A stretch of 64,000 bases of DNA from Paraburkholderia nodosa (GTDB taxonomy: Bacteria; Pseudomonadota; Gammaproteobacteria; Burkholderiales; Burkholderiaceae). The DNA lies in assembly GCF_001718195.1 (NCBI RefSeq), contig NZ_MCNV01000011.1, forward strand, positions 175,045 through 239,044. The letters run 5' to 3'. Below, one piece after another: positions 25,740 through 33,671 of the stretch (its first letter is position 1; the number at the start of each line of letters is the position of its first letter). Under the pieces are notes generated by a model. That model worked only from the letters and a program-made list of their open reading frames with translations, had not been told where the DNA came from and searched no databases. Made by a program: the position numbers and the translations under genes.

Positions 25740-25874
25740 TCGCTTCAAGGCACTTTCGTGCCGGCTTCACGCGGGCTCGATCGCTTTGACGGGCGGCGCT
25801 GCCGTCGTCAGCCGCGCGGCGGGGATGGCGGCTCGCGTGGCATAATCGCCGCACTATTTCCGCCACTTCACGCC

Positions 25875-26264
25875 GTGCGCCGATTCCATCTCAGGCTGGG
25901 CAGTCTACTGGGGACGCTTGCGCTCCTCATGGCGACGCTCGCGCCCGTGGTTTCGCATCTGCTTGCCGCCCAGGCCATGCAGATGGCGCCCGGCACGGTG
26001 GAACGCGCGCCCTGCGGCATGCCTTCGATGGAGCATCACGTTCACGGCGCGAGCGGCACAGCGGGCACGCACGCAACGTCGGGCGACATGCAGGACTGCG
26101 GCTATTGCAGCTTCTTCGCGCACCTGCCCGTCGTGTCCGGCGTACCCGTGGCGCTATTCGTCGTCGGCCGGCTCGTGCAAGCGCGCATCGCGGCGCAGTT
26201 CGAAAGCGTTCGCCTCGTCGCGCCCGCGGGCCGCATCCACGCACGCGCCCCACCCCTGTCCTGA
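25875..26264 (+). CDS. DUF2946 family membrane protein
   Basis: 129 residues from a GTG at 25875. One N-terminal membrane segment (LGSLLGTLALLMATLAPVVS), a His/Met-rich loop (MQMAP, then SMEHHVHG), the family signature DCGYCSFFAHLP and a second hydrophobic segment are seen. DUF2946 proteins commonly sit beside copper uptake and copper resistance genes; the Cys-x-x-Cys and His/Met residues could bind copper. It precedes an envelope protein and copC, supporting a copper role. The true start is uncertain, as an in-frame longer reading from 25758 exists. Confidence 0.75.
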   Translation: MRRFHLRLGSLLGTLALLMATLAPVVSHLLAAQAMQMAPGTVERAPCGMPSMEHHVHGASGTAGTHATSGDMQDCGYCSFFAHLPVVSGVPVALFVVGRLVQARIAAQFESVRLVAPAGRIHARAPPLS

Positions 26265-26370
26265 CTGGCTCGACCATGCCAATCCCGGCCGACGCGCCCA
26301 GCGTGTCGCCGGGTCTGCCCGCGCGCCGCCGAAGCTCGCGCGCGTGCCTCGCTCCTCGACAGGACAACTC

Positions 26371-27279
26371 ATGTCTGACCAATCGCCTTCCAGCCGCATG
26401 GCGCCGGGCGTTCTTGCCAACCTTCGCACACTCGGTCGACTCGTCGGCTGCGCGCTGCTGCTCGGACCGTGCGTGGCCCATGCACACGCCATCGCGGGCG
26501 ACCGCGTTTTCCCCTCCACGCTCTCCGTCGACGACCCGGGCGTAGGCGACGAAGCCAACCTCGAATTCGGGCACCAGCGCGTGCCGGCTGACGCCGGCGA
26601 CCAGAGCATCAACACCTTCCGCTTCGAGTACGACAAGCTCATCACGCCGCGGCTCGCGTTCTCGGTGGACGGCGGCTACGTCATGCAGAACAACCCCACG
26701 GCGCGCGGCTTCGACAACTTCGGCGTGGGGCTCAAGTACCTGCTCTACGTGAACGATGCGCATGAATTCATGACCTCGGTCGGCGTGAACGCCGAACTCG
26801 GCGGCACCGGCAGCCGGGCGATCGCCAACAACTTCTCGACGATCTCGCCCACGGTCTTCGCCGGCAAGGGCATGGGCGATCTGCCCGACTCGCTCGCCTG
26901 GCTGCGGCCCATCGCCATCACCGGAGAAGCGGGACCGTCGTTCACGACCGGAGGCGGGCAGCCGAACTCGTTCGACTATGGCTTCACGTTCCAGTACAGC
27001 CTGCCCTACCTGCAGCAGCACGTGCACGACCTCGGCTTGCCGCAGCCGTTTTCCAACCTCATCCCGCTGGTCGAAGTGCCCCTCTCGCGCAGCCAGGGAC
27101 AAACGACCGGGACCGTCAACCCCGGCTTCATCTGGATGAACCGTTACGGCCAGCTCGGCATCGAAGCACAGATCCCGATCAACCGGGCGAGCGGCTCGCA
27201 CGTCGGCATCCTCGCGCAGGTGCACATGTTCTTCGACGATGTCGCGCCGCGCACGATCGGCAAGCCGCTGTTCCAGTAA
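26371..27279 (+). CDS. Envelope protein of the copper-associated group (probable outer-membrane barrel)
   Basis: 302 residues. A signal peptide (GRLVGCALLLGPCVAHAHA) is followed by a beta-rich sequence with alternating patterns such as RFEYDKLITPRLAFSVDGGY, then VGLKYLLYV, and SFDYGFTFQYSLPYL. These features and the lack of helices suggest a small outer-membrane beta-barrel. I do not recognise a named family. It lies between the DUF2946 gene and copC, 28 bases before the latter, so the three probably work together in copper handling or metal efflux. Confidence 0.7.
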   Translation: MSDQSPSSRMAPGVLANLRTLGRLVGCALLLGPCVAHAHAIAGDRVFPSTLSVDDPGVGDEANLEFGHQRVPADAGDQSINTFRFEYDKLITPRLAFSVDGGYVMQNNPTARGFDNFGVGLKYLLYVNDAHEFMTSVGVNAELGGTGSRAIANNFSTISPTVFAGKGMGDLPDSLAWLRPIAITGEAGPSFTTGGGQPNSFDYGFTFQYSLPYLQQHVHDLGLPQPFSNLIPLVEVPLSRSQGQTTGTVNPGFIWMNRYGQLGIEAQIPINRASGSHVGILAQVHMFFDDVAPRTIGKPLFQ

Positions 27280-27307
27280 GCCAGCACATTCACACAGGAA
27301 TATCGCC

Positions 27308-27670
27308 ATGAAACTCGCTACTTTGCGCACGGCTGTTGCCTCGATCGCGCTGCTCGCCGCCCACCTCGCATGGGCGCACGCCTATCCGAAGCATCAGGAA
27401 CCGCCCGCGGGATCGACCGCGCCGGCCACGCTCAACGCGGTCGTGATCGACTTCGACGATGGGCTCGAGCCCGCGTTCAGCTCCATCGACGTGACCGACG
27501 CGCAGGGCAAATCCGTCATTCGCGAGAAGGCCAAGGTCGATGCGGGCAACAGCAAGCGCATGTCGGTTGCGCTGAACGCGCTGACGCCCGGCAAGTATTC
27601 GGTGGTGTGGGTCGCGGTTGCCGCCGATGGGCATCGCACGACCGGACATTACTCGTTCGATGTGAAGTGA
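27308..27670 (+). CDS. copC: Copper resistance protein CopC
   Basis: 120 residues. The signal peptide ends at AAHLAWA; the mature chain begins HAYPKHQEPPAGS, giving the N-terminal His copper ligand and the family PxxG turn, and finishes with DGHRTTGHYSFDVK, which supplies further His ligands. CopC is a periplasmic beta-sandwich that binds Cu(II). CopD, the usual membrane partner, is not next to it. It ends the copper-associated group. Confidence 0.9.
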   Translation: MKLATLRTAVASIALLAAHLAWAHAYPKHQEPPAGSTAPATLNAVVIDFDDGLEPAFSSIDVTDAQGKSVIREKAKVDAGNSKRMSVALNALTPGKYSVVWVAVAADGHRTTGHYSFDVK

Positions 27671-27755
27671 ACGGGTAACGACGAGATGAGGCCATGCTGC
27701 GATTTCTTGCGCTTTCGCAGTGTGGCTCTTCGTTGTTATCCGGCGGGGTGCCGGC

Positions 27756-27980
27756 TCAATGCGGCGTGGTTGTGGTAAAGGCTTCGGGCGAGCCGTTCAA
27801 GGCGTCGTACAGATCCCCAACGGGCAAGTCGCCGATTTCGTTGTGGATATAGGCGTTAAATGTGCGGTCGTAGAGCGCACGCCCGGCGTCGGTTTCCATC
27901 GTCATGTCGAAGCCGTTGAGAACCAGGCCGGCGATCTCGTCGGCTTCGAGCAGGATGTGTTCAGCTTTCTTTCGTTCCAT
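27756..27980 (-). CDS. Small conserved-looking protein of unknown function
   Basis: 74 residues, acidic, without membrane segments or Cys. The ATG is preceded by GGAG at a 7-base spacing. Seen features: a helix-rich N-terminus (ERKKAEHILLEADEIAGLVL) and a C-terminus ending EAFTTTTPH. No family recognised. It is isolated between copC (convergent) and a porin gene of the same strand. Confidence 0.6.
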   Translation of the reverse strand: MERKKAEHILLEADEIAGLVLNGFDMTMETDAGRALYDRTFNAYIHNEIGDLPVGDLYDALNGSPEAFTTTTPH

Positions 27981-28157
27981 GGTAGTGCTCCGGTACTGCA
28001 GGATCAGGCAATTTTAAAGGGAACGGCCCAAAAATGCTGGAGAAAAAAACGGGGGCGATTCGGTTTCGTTCCCGCGATGCGGCATACGCCGTCGCGCCAC
28101 AATACTTAGTTATCCGATTAATTTTCGAAACCTGAGTCTTTCATAAAATCACCATGG

Positions 28158-28185
28158 GCGGCGCTCAGACCGTGCAGAGCGCCGC
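28158..28185 (-). terminator. Hairpin after the porin gene
   Basis: GCGGCGCTC and its perfect complement with a 10-base loop, 15 bases past the porin stop on the minus strand; the following TTTTA is a few bases off, so it is a weak intrinsic terminator. Confidence 0.45.
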
Positions 28186-28200
28186 GTGCAGGCTACGACG

Positions 28201-29391
28201 TCAGAAGCTGTGACGAATGGCGGCACGCACCACGACCTGGCGGGAAGTGGACGAGAGATCCTGCGCGCCGGGCACATAAGCCTGGTCGAGCGACGAGCCG
28301 GTCTTGTCGCCCGCCACGAGCTGGAATGCGCCCTGCAGATACACGTCCGTGCGTTTCGAGAGGTTGTAGTCGGCCATCACGCCCACGGAGTGGATCGATG
28401 GCTTCACGCTGCCTGTCGTCGCGTCGTAGTGTACGAGCGTGTAGACATAGTCCGCTCCGACGTAGAAAGCCGGCGTAAGCTGATACTTGCCGTTCACCTC
28501 GAAGTTCTGATACCTGAGCGACGTCACCCGGCCGCCGGCGAGCGGCCCCGTCACCGGCTGGATCGTCTCGTCACCGGTGAGATACCCGACGTTCGCCACA
28601 GGCTGGCCGATGTACGTATTGGTGTACGCGAAGCCGACCGTTGCCGAGCCCGCTGTGTAGCTCACGCCAGCGCCGAAAATCTGCAGACGCGACGAAGCGA
28701 AATTGCCGTCCGCGCCGTTCGTACTGCTCGCGCCCGCAATCGCGCCGCCCGAGGTCAGCGCGGGGTTGCTGGCGTTCAGGTAGGCCGCGGCGATGAGCCA
28801 TTCGCCCACCGTGTATTGCGCCCCCACGCTCACCGCGCGGTTGTTCGCGAAGTTCGTGTCGTTGCTGAAGCTATACGTGCCGCCGAACGAGAAACCGCCG
28901 AACGTCGGACTCGCGTATTTGATCGTGTTGTTCAGGCGAAAGGTATTGTCGGTATTGTCGTTGTCGTAGGGGTGCGAAAACAGGTAGCCGCCCCAGTTGC
29001 CGTTCGCCGTCGTCTGCGCGAGATAGTCCACCACGGCGTCGTACTGACGCCCGAACGTGAGCGTGCCGTAGCGTTCATTGGCGAGACCAATGTACGCCTG
29101 GCGTCCGAAGGCTCGGCCGCCTTGTGCCAGCGTCCCGTTGCTCGCATTGAAGCCGCTTTCGATCTGAAAGACCGCGCTGTTGCCGCCGCCCAGGTCTTCA
29201 GTGCCCTTCAGGCCCCAGCGGCTGCCTTGGGCGTAGCCGCTCGTCATTTCGTAGACGGCGTGACCGCCGACGTTGTTCGTATAGTCTATGCCCTCGTCGA
29301 TCAACCCGTACAGGGTTACGCTGCTTTGCGCAAAGGCTGGCGCCGCCGCACCGCACAGCGCCATGACACAAACGATCTTCCTCTTTCTCAT
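28201..29391 (-). CDS. General porin, Gram-negative porin family
   Basis: 396 residues. A signal peptide ends APAFA before QSSVTLYGLIDEGIDYTNN, the standard start of Burkholderia-type trimeric porins, and the chain closes with a terminal phenylalanine strand (RAAIRHSF). LRFNNTIKY-like strands and GGGNSAVFQIESGFN are family-typical. The protein forms a 16-strand outer-membrane channel for small hydrophilic solutes. It follows the substrate-binding protein gene on the same strand by 118 bases and may serve the same compound. Confidence 0.93.
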   Translation of the reverse strand: MRKRKIVCVMALCGAAAPAFAQSSVTLYGLIDEGIDYTNNVGGHAVYEMTSGYAQGSRWGLKGTEDLGGGNSAVFQIESGFNASNGTLAQGGRAFGRQAYIGLANERYGTLTFGRQYDAVVDYLAQTTANGNWGGYLFSHPYDNDNTDNTFRLNNTIKYASPTFGGFSFGGTYSFSNDTNFANNRAVSVGAQYTVGEWLIAAAYLNASNPALTSGGAIAGASSTNGADGNFASSRLQIFGAGVSYTAGSATVGFAYTNTYIGQPVANVGYLTGDETIQPVTGPLAGGRVTSLRYQNFEVNGKYQLTPAFYVGADYVYTLVHYDATTGSVKPSIHSVGVMADYNLSKRTDVYLQGAFQLVAGDKTGSSLDQAYVPGAQDLSSTSRQVVVRAAIRHSF

Positions 29392-29509
29392 ATGTCTTCC
29401 GTTTTTATAAGTCATACTTACTATCAGGCGAATACGTAGCCCGCTTATCCTCACCAGGCGGATCGCATGCCTTGCGCCCGCCCTGGTCAATTGCACGACC
29501 TGTCCAGAG

Positions 29510-30304
29510 TTATTTCGCGCCGTAAATATCGAAGTCGAAGTACTTCTTGTTGATACGCGCGTAAGTGCCGTTTGCGAGAATGTCGGCGAGCGCGCCGTTG
29601 AAGGCTTCGCGCAGTTCGGTGTCCTGCTTGCGCAGGCCGAGACCGTCGCCCTGACCAAAGAATTTCGGGTCGTCGATGGCCCGGCCCGCGAACGTGAAGT
29701 CCTTGCCTTCAGGGCGCTTCAGAAAGCCGTCGCTTGCGGCGATCGACGCCTGAAACGCGGCATCCAGGCGGCCCGACGTCAAATCGGTATAGACCTGGTC
29801 CTGGTTTTGATAGGGGACGATCTCCACGCCCGCGGGCTGCCACTTCGCGCGCGCGTAATCTTCCTGACTCGTGCCCTGCTCCACGCCCACGCGCTTGCCC
29901 TTGAGCGAAGCTGCATCGGGCAGGAGCGGCGAGCCGCGGCGCACGACGAGCCGCGCGGGCGCATTCGAGATCTTGTTCGTGAAGGCGATCTGCTCCGCGC
30001 GCTTGGGCGTGATCGTCATCGACGAAGAGATGACATCGAACTTGCGCGCGATGAGGCCTGGAATCATGCCGTCGAAGCTCGTTTCCACCCATACGCAATG
30101 CGCGTTCAGTTGCGCGCACAACGCATTGGCAATGTCCACGCCGAAGCCCGTGAGCTTGCCGTCCGGCGTTTTGTATTCGAGCGGCGGGTAAGTGGGATCG
30201 ACCGCGAGCCGGATCTCCCGGCCCTTCAGGTCCACCGCGTGCGCCTGCCCCGCCGTTGCCGCCGCAGCGAGCGCCAGTGAGAGCGCCATCGTCCATTGCT
30301 TCAT
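29510..30304 (-). CDS. Periplasmic amino-acid-type ABC substrate-binding protein
   Basis: 264 residues. Signal peptide MKQWTMALSLALAAAATAG ending at QAHA, then family 3 binding-protein motifs: IRLAVDPTYPPLEYK, GFGVDIANALC and the DGMIPGLIARKFDVISSSMT segment. It resembles lysine/arginine/ornithine or opine-binding proteins. No permease or ATPase genes are in the window, so it is an orphan that must borrow a transporter. It starts after a GGAG site, 68 bases downstream of an M20 amidohydrolase, which suggests capture of an amide-linked amino acid later split in the cytosol. Confidence 0.9.
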   Translation of the reverse strand: MKQWTMALSLALAAAATAGQAHAVDLKGREIRLAVDPTYPPLEYKTPDGKLTGFGVDIANALCAQLNAHCVWVETSFDGMIPGLIARKFDVISSSMTITPKRAEQIAFTNKISNAPARLVVRRGSPLLPDAASLKGKRVGVEQGTSQEDYARAKWQPAGVEIVPYQNQDQVYTDLTSGRLDAAFQASIAASDGFLKRPEGKDFTFAGRAIDDPKFFGQGDGLGLRKQDTELREAFNGALADILANGTYARINKKYFDFDIYGAK

Positions 30305-30372
30305 TTGCCCGTCTCCTTCGTGTCGTTTCGGTTGTTTCAATTGCTTCGGTGGATTCTGCAATTTCTGTGGTG

Positions 30373-31542
30373 CTATTGCAGAATGTGTTCTGCGAGCTTG
30401 ACCCAGTAGCTCGCGCCAATGGCAAGGCTCGCGTCGTTGAAGTCGTAGCCGGGGTTGTGAAGCGAGCAGTGCTGCTCGCCGTCACCATTACCGATCGAGA
30501 GGTAGCTGCCGGGGCAGCGCTCCAGCATGTACGCAAAGTCCTCGCTTGCCATGAGCGGGCGCAGGCCGTCGAGCAGCAGCTCCGGGCCGCCCCATTCGAG
30601 CGCGACGCGGCGCGCCACCTCGGTCTCGTCGCTATGGTTGACGAGCACCGGGTAGTCATGGCGGTAGTCGATCTCCACGCGCGCGCCGTAACTCGCGGCC
30701 TGCCCGTGCGCCACTTCACGGATGCGGCGCTCGAGCAGTTCGCGCACCGGCGCCGAAAGCGCACGCACGCTCAGGTGCAGATCGGCGTGCGATGCAATGA
30801 CGTTCGAGGCGCTCCCAGCGTGCAGCGCGCCGACGCTGACGACGGCCTGATCGTGCGGCGCCACGTTGCGCGCCACCACGCTTTGCAGCGCCATGACGAT
30901 CGAGGCGCCGACCACGACGGGATCGATCGTCTGCTGCGGGGCGGCCGCATGGCCGCCGCGGCCGATCACGCGGATCGTCACCTCGTCCGCACTGGCCATG
31001 AATGCGCCGCTCTGAAAGCCGATTCGTCCTGCCGGGAAGCCAGGCACGTTATGCATCGCGAACACGGCGTCGCAGGGAAAGCGCTCGAAGAGGCCGTCCT
31101 CGATCATCTTGCGCGCGCCGCCCAGGCCTTCTTCGGCCGGCTGAAAAATCAGGTGCAACGTGCCGCGCCACTGTGCGGTTTGCGCGAGGCATCGAGCGGC
31201 TGCCAGCAGTATCGCCGTGTGGCCGTCATGGCCGCAGGCATGCATCACGCCTTCGTTGCCGCTGGCGTAGGGAAGGCCCGTCGCCTCGCGTATGGGCAGC
31301 GCATCCATGTCGGCGCGCAGCCCAAGCCTGAACCCCCTTCCGCGCTCGAGCGTGGCGACCACGCCCGTGCCGCCCACGCCCCGCGTCACGCGATAGCCCC
31401 ATGCTTCGAGCTTTTCGGCGACAAGCGCGCTCGTCACATGTTCTTCGAAGCCCAGTTCGGGCTGCGCATGCAACTGGCGGCGCAACGCAATCATGTCGGC
31501 TTCGATTGCCGCCACCTCGGGCAAAACCCACTGTCTGCTCAA
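30373..31542 (-). CDS. M20-family amidohydrolase (hippurate hydrolase-like)
   Basis: 389 residues. Metal-binding features of the M20D group are visible: LRADMDALP, HACGHDGHTAILL, the catalytic PAEEGLGGA and the MHNVPG histidine. Family members cleave N-acyl amino acids, hippurate, indole-acetyl amino acids or p-aminobenzoyl-glutamate. Gene order with the binding protein and porin points to uptake and cleavage of an amino-acid conjugate. A LysR gene is divergent, 130 bases away, and is the likely regulator. Confidence 0.92.
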   Translation of the reverse strand: MSRQWVLPEVAAIEADMIALRRQLHAQPELGFEEHVTSALVAEKLEAWGYRVTRGVGGTGVVATLERGRGFRLGLRADMDALPIREATGLPYASGNEGVMHACGHDGHTAILLAAARCLAQTAQWRGTLHLIFQPAEEGLGGARKMIEDGLFERFPCDAVFAMHNVPGFPAGRIGFQSGAFMASADEVTIRVIGRGGHAAAPQQTIDPVVVGASIVMALQSVVARNVAPHDQAVVSVGALHAGSASNVIASHADLHLSVRALSAPVRELLERRIREVAHGQAASYGARVEIDYRHDYPVLVNHSDETEVARRVALEWGGPELLLDGLRPLMASEDFAYMLERCPGSYLSIGNGDGEQHCSLHNPGYDFNDASLAIGASYWVKLAEHILQ

Positions 31543-31672
31543 TTCGCCTCCTCAGTCCATTCGTGCATCGTGGAGCGAATCGTATGCAGCGCAAATTCCG
31601 GGGAACAGCCAGCGTTTTGTTATGATGACAACCCACCGTTGTCACCCCACCTCTCTCGCCGCGCACGCTGAC

Positions 31673-32626
31673 ATGAAACTGCACCAACTGGAAGCGCTGG
31701 TCGCCAGCGCGGACGCCGGCAGTATTCGCGGCGCGGCCCGTTCGCTCGGGCTCTCGCAGGCGGCAGTCACGCGCGCGCTGCGCGAACTGGAGGCAAACGA
31801 GCGCCTGCCGCTCCTGATCCGCGCGCCCGAAGGCATTACCTTCACCGAGCACGGCAAGGTGCTGCTTACGCACGCGCGCATCGTGCTCAATCAACTCGAA
31901 CACGCCAACAACGACCTTGAGCGACTGAGAGGCCGTGTGGAAGGCAGTCTCACGGTGGGCGTCACGCCGTGGATTACGCTGACCTTTCTGGCCGAGGCCG
32001 TACGGCTGTTTCGCGAGCGCATGCCCGACATCCGTCTGGAACTGGTCGAAGGATTGATGGCCGTTGCCCAGCCGCTGCTGCGCGACGGCAGCATGGACTT
32101 CGCCGTCGGCCAGTTGCAGCCCGGCGCGAGTGAGCAGGAGTTCGCATCCGAGGCTGTGCTCACTTACGAATCGTCGGTGATGGTGCGGGAAGGACACCGG
32201 AAAGTGCGGGCGCGCTCGATCCGCGAACTGCTCGATGAAGACTGGGTGCTGAATTTCGCGCCGGACGGCAAACGCGATCTGGTCGACTATCTGTTCACGC
32301 GCCACGGCGCGCAGATCGACGAACGCCGCATTGTGCGCGCGCAGTCGGTAGCGACGCTGCAAACCATGGTGGAGCAGGCAGACATGTGCACGTGGAGCCC
32401 GACGATCCTGAGCCACGTGCCGCCGTTCGGAGGCCGCCTGCGCTCGCTCGCGTTGCGCGAAGCGTTCGAACCCCGACAACTGGGCATCGTCACGCGCCGC
32501 AACAGCACACTGAGCCGCGCGGCCGTTGCTTTCATCGACTGTTTGCTGCAGGTGATACGCCGCCACGCGCGCTCGGCGAAGAAAGAAGACCTCGCCTTGT
32601 TCAAAACCCTGGAGCTATTGATTTAG
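31673..32626 (+). CDS. LysR-family transcriptional regulator
   Basis: 317 residues from ATG 31673 (MKLHQLEALVASADAGSIRG). The helix-turn-helix RSLGLSQAAVTRALRELE is clear; the effector domain resembles that of the TsaR/AbgR-like group. It faces away from the M20 amidohydrolase gene. A TATGAT box at 31621-31626 stands 47 bases upstream and would rule out the longer in-frame start at 31493. It likely controls the amidohydrolase, binding protein and porin genes. Confidence 0.9.
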   Translation: MKLHQLEALVASADAGSIRGAARSLGLSQAAVTRALRELEANERLPLLIRAPEGITFTEHGKVLLTHARIVLNQLEHANNDLERLRGRVEGSLTVGVTPWITLTFLAEAVRLFRERMPDIRLELVEGLMAVAQPLLRDGSMDFAVGQLQPGASEQEFASEAVLTYESSVMVREGHRKVRARSIRELLDEDWVLNFAPDGKRDLVDYLFTRHGAQIDERRIVRAQSVATLQTMVEQADMCTWSPTILSHVPPFGGRLRSLALREAFEPRQLGIVTRRNSTLSRAAVAFIDCLLQVIRRHARSAKKEDLALFKTLELLI

Positions 32627-32670
32627 CGCCCGAGCATGCGCTCAGGTACGACGAAAATCTGGATTCGCCT

Positions 32671-33141
32671 TTACCCGGCAATGCGCTTGAAGCTGACATA
32701 GTAGTCGTCGGTGTAATAGCAGTCGCTGGTCTGCTTGCGCGGTCCACCACATACGACCCGGCGCTGCCCACGATCCGTCATGCCCGGGGTGCGCACCGTG
32801 TATGTGTGGTAGTAGCCGCGTGGATGCTGCGGCAGTAATTGCGCCGTGTTACGGAACAGGACGCCGTCGTCCGCAAAAGGAAAGGGGCCGCCCGCTTTGA
32901 TCAGCCGCAGTGTCTCGGTCGCTTCCCCCGGCAACTGCTTCATGGTGACGGTACCCAGCGCGCCCGCAACCTGCGCGCCTGATGCGGCAGGTGTGCCGCT
33001 TGCGCCCTGCGCGGGCTGACCGGGCGCCTGGCTCGCGGATGCCCCCGACGCCTCGGTGACGTTTCGCGAACTCTCCTTGCCGCAACCGCCAAGGATCGCG
33101 CCCAAGGCGACGACGCAAGGGAAAACCCACGCTCTCTTCAC
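32671..33141 (-). CDS. RNase-Sa/barnase-like lipoprotein with substituted active site
   Basis: 156 residues from a GTG at 33141 after a GGGGAGA ribosome site. A lipoprotein signal ends in the lipobox LGGC (Cys20), followed by a ~45-residue Ser/Ala/Gly/Pro linker and, from about residue 66, a domain matching microbial guanyl-specific ribonucleases (LPGEATETLRLIKAGGPFPF, VLFRN, RGYYHTYTVRTPG, RGQRRVV, YYTDDYYVSF). By alignment to RNase Sa as I remember it, the catalytic Glu54 is Thr113 and His85 is Tyr147, while Arg65 and Arg69 are kept. Catalysis is therefore doubtful. No barstar-type inhibitor is adjacent. Confidence 0.85.
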   Translation of the reverse strand: MKRAWVFPCVVALGAILGGCGKESSRNVTEASGASASQAPGQPAQGASGTPAASGAQVAGALGTVTMKQLPGEATETLRLIKAGGPFPFADDGVLFRNTAQLLPQHPRGYYHTYTVRTPGMTDRGQRRVVCGGPRKQTSDCYYTDDYYVSFKRIAG

Positions 33142-33671
33142 GAAACGATTCTCCCCTCGTTGACCAGCACTCGACGAACAGGACAAACGTAAAGGTAGCG
33201 CGAATGGCGGAGCGAATCAATGCTCGACCGGGAACACGCACTCGTACACGTGACCCAGGCAGACGAACGGCGGCCGCTCACACCCGTTCCGATGTAAGCG
33301 GCCTGGACTTGCAATCGCATACTGCCTGGATGAAGCGGTACTTCAACTGCGTGTTGCTCCGCACTTCAACTGCGTGATTCAACTGCGCGATGCTCTGCAC
33401 TTCAACAACGAGTTGCCCTGCACTCCTCATTGATTCAACAGCGTGGTGCTTCGACATTGACACTCAACTCTGCCACATACGACTACGACTGCCGGACTGC
33501 TGTTCTGCAACGGGTACACGGTATGGTCCAACTCGACCGCAGGAGGGGAATCCTGGGATGGAGCCAACGTCTCGCTCCATGAAAGACAGTGTAGGCGTAG
33601 ACGCGCTGAACCAATTGCCCGAAACGAGCCCAATATCGCGCTGAATTCGCGCAATTGGGCGGCCGCCCTGC
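33142..33671. other. 530-base non-coding stretch with a degenerate repeat
   Basis: No convincing gene. Short frames here lack ribosome sites. The middle holds the degenerate tandem repeat listed at 33340-33455. Confidence 0.5.
33340..33455. repeat. Degenerate tandem repeat
   Basis: Four or five imperfect units built on ACTTCAACTGCGTG, alternating with TGCTCCGC/TGCTCTGC-like words (copies near 33340, 33363, 33376, 33399 and 33433). Spacing is irregular and copies diverge, so it is not a CRISPR array. Confidence 0.6.

Noticed and set aside
23148..25748. An 866-codon open frame on the minus strand
   Set aside because: It runs antisense to the ureohydrolase and aldehyde dehydrogenase genes, is His/Arg/Val-rich and has no family motifs; it is a by-product of high GC codon use.
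33340..33455. Possible CRISPR array
   Set aside because: Units are irregular in length and sequence, spacers are not of constant size, and no cas gene is in the window.
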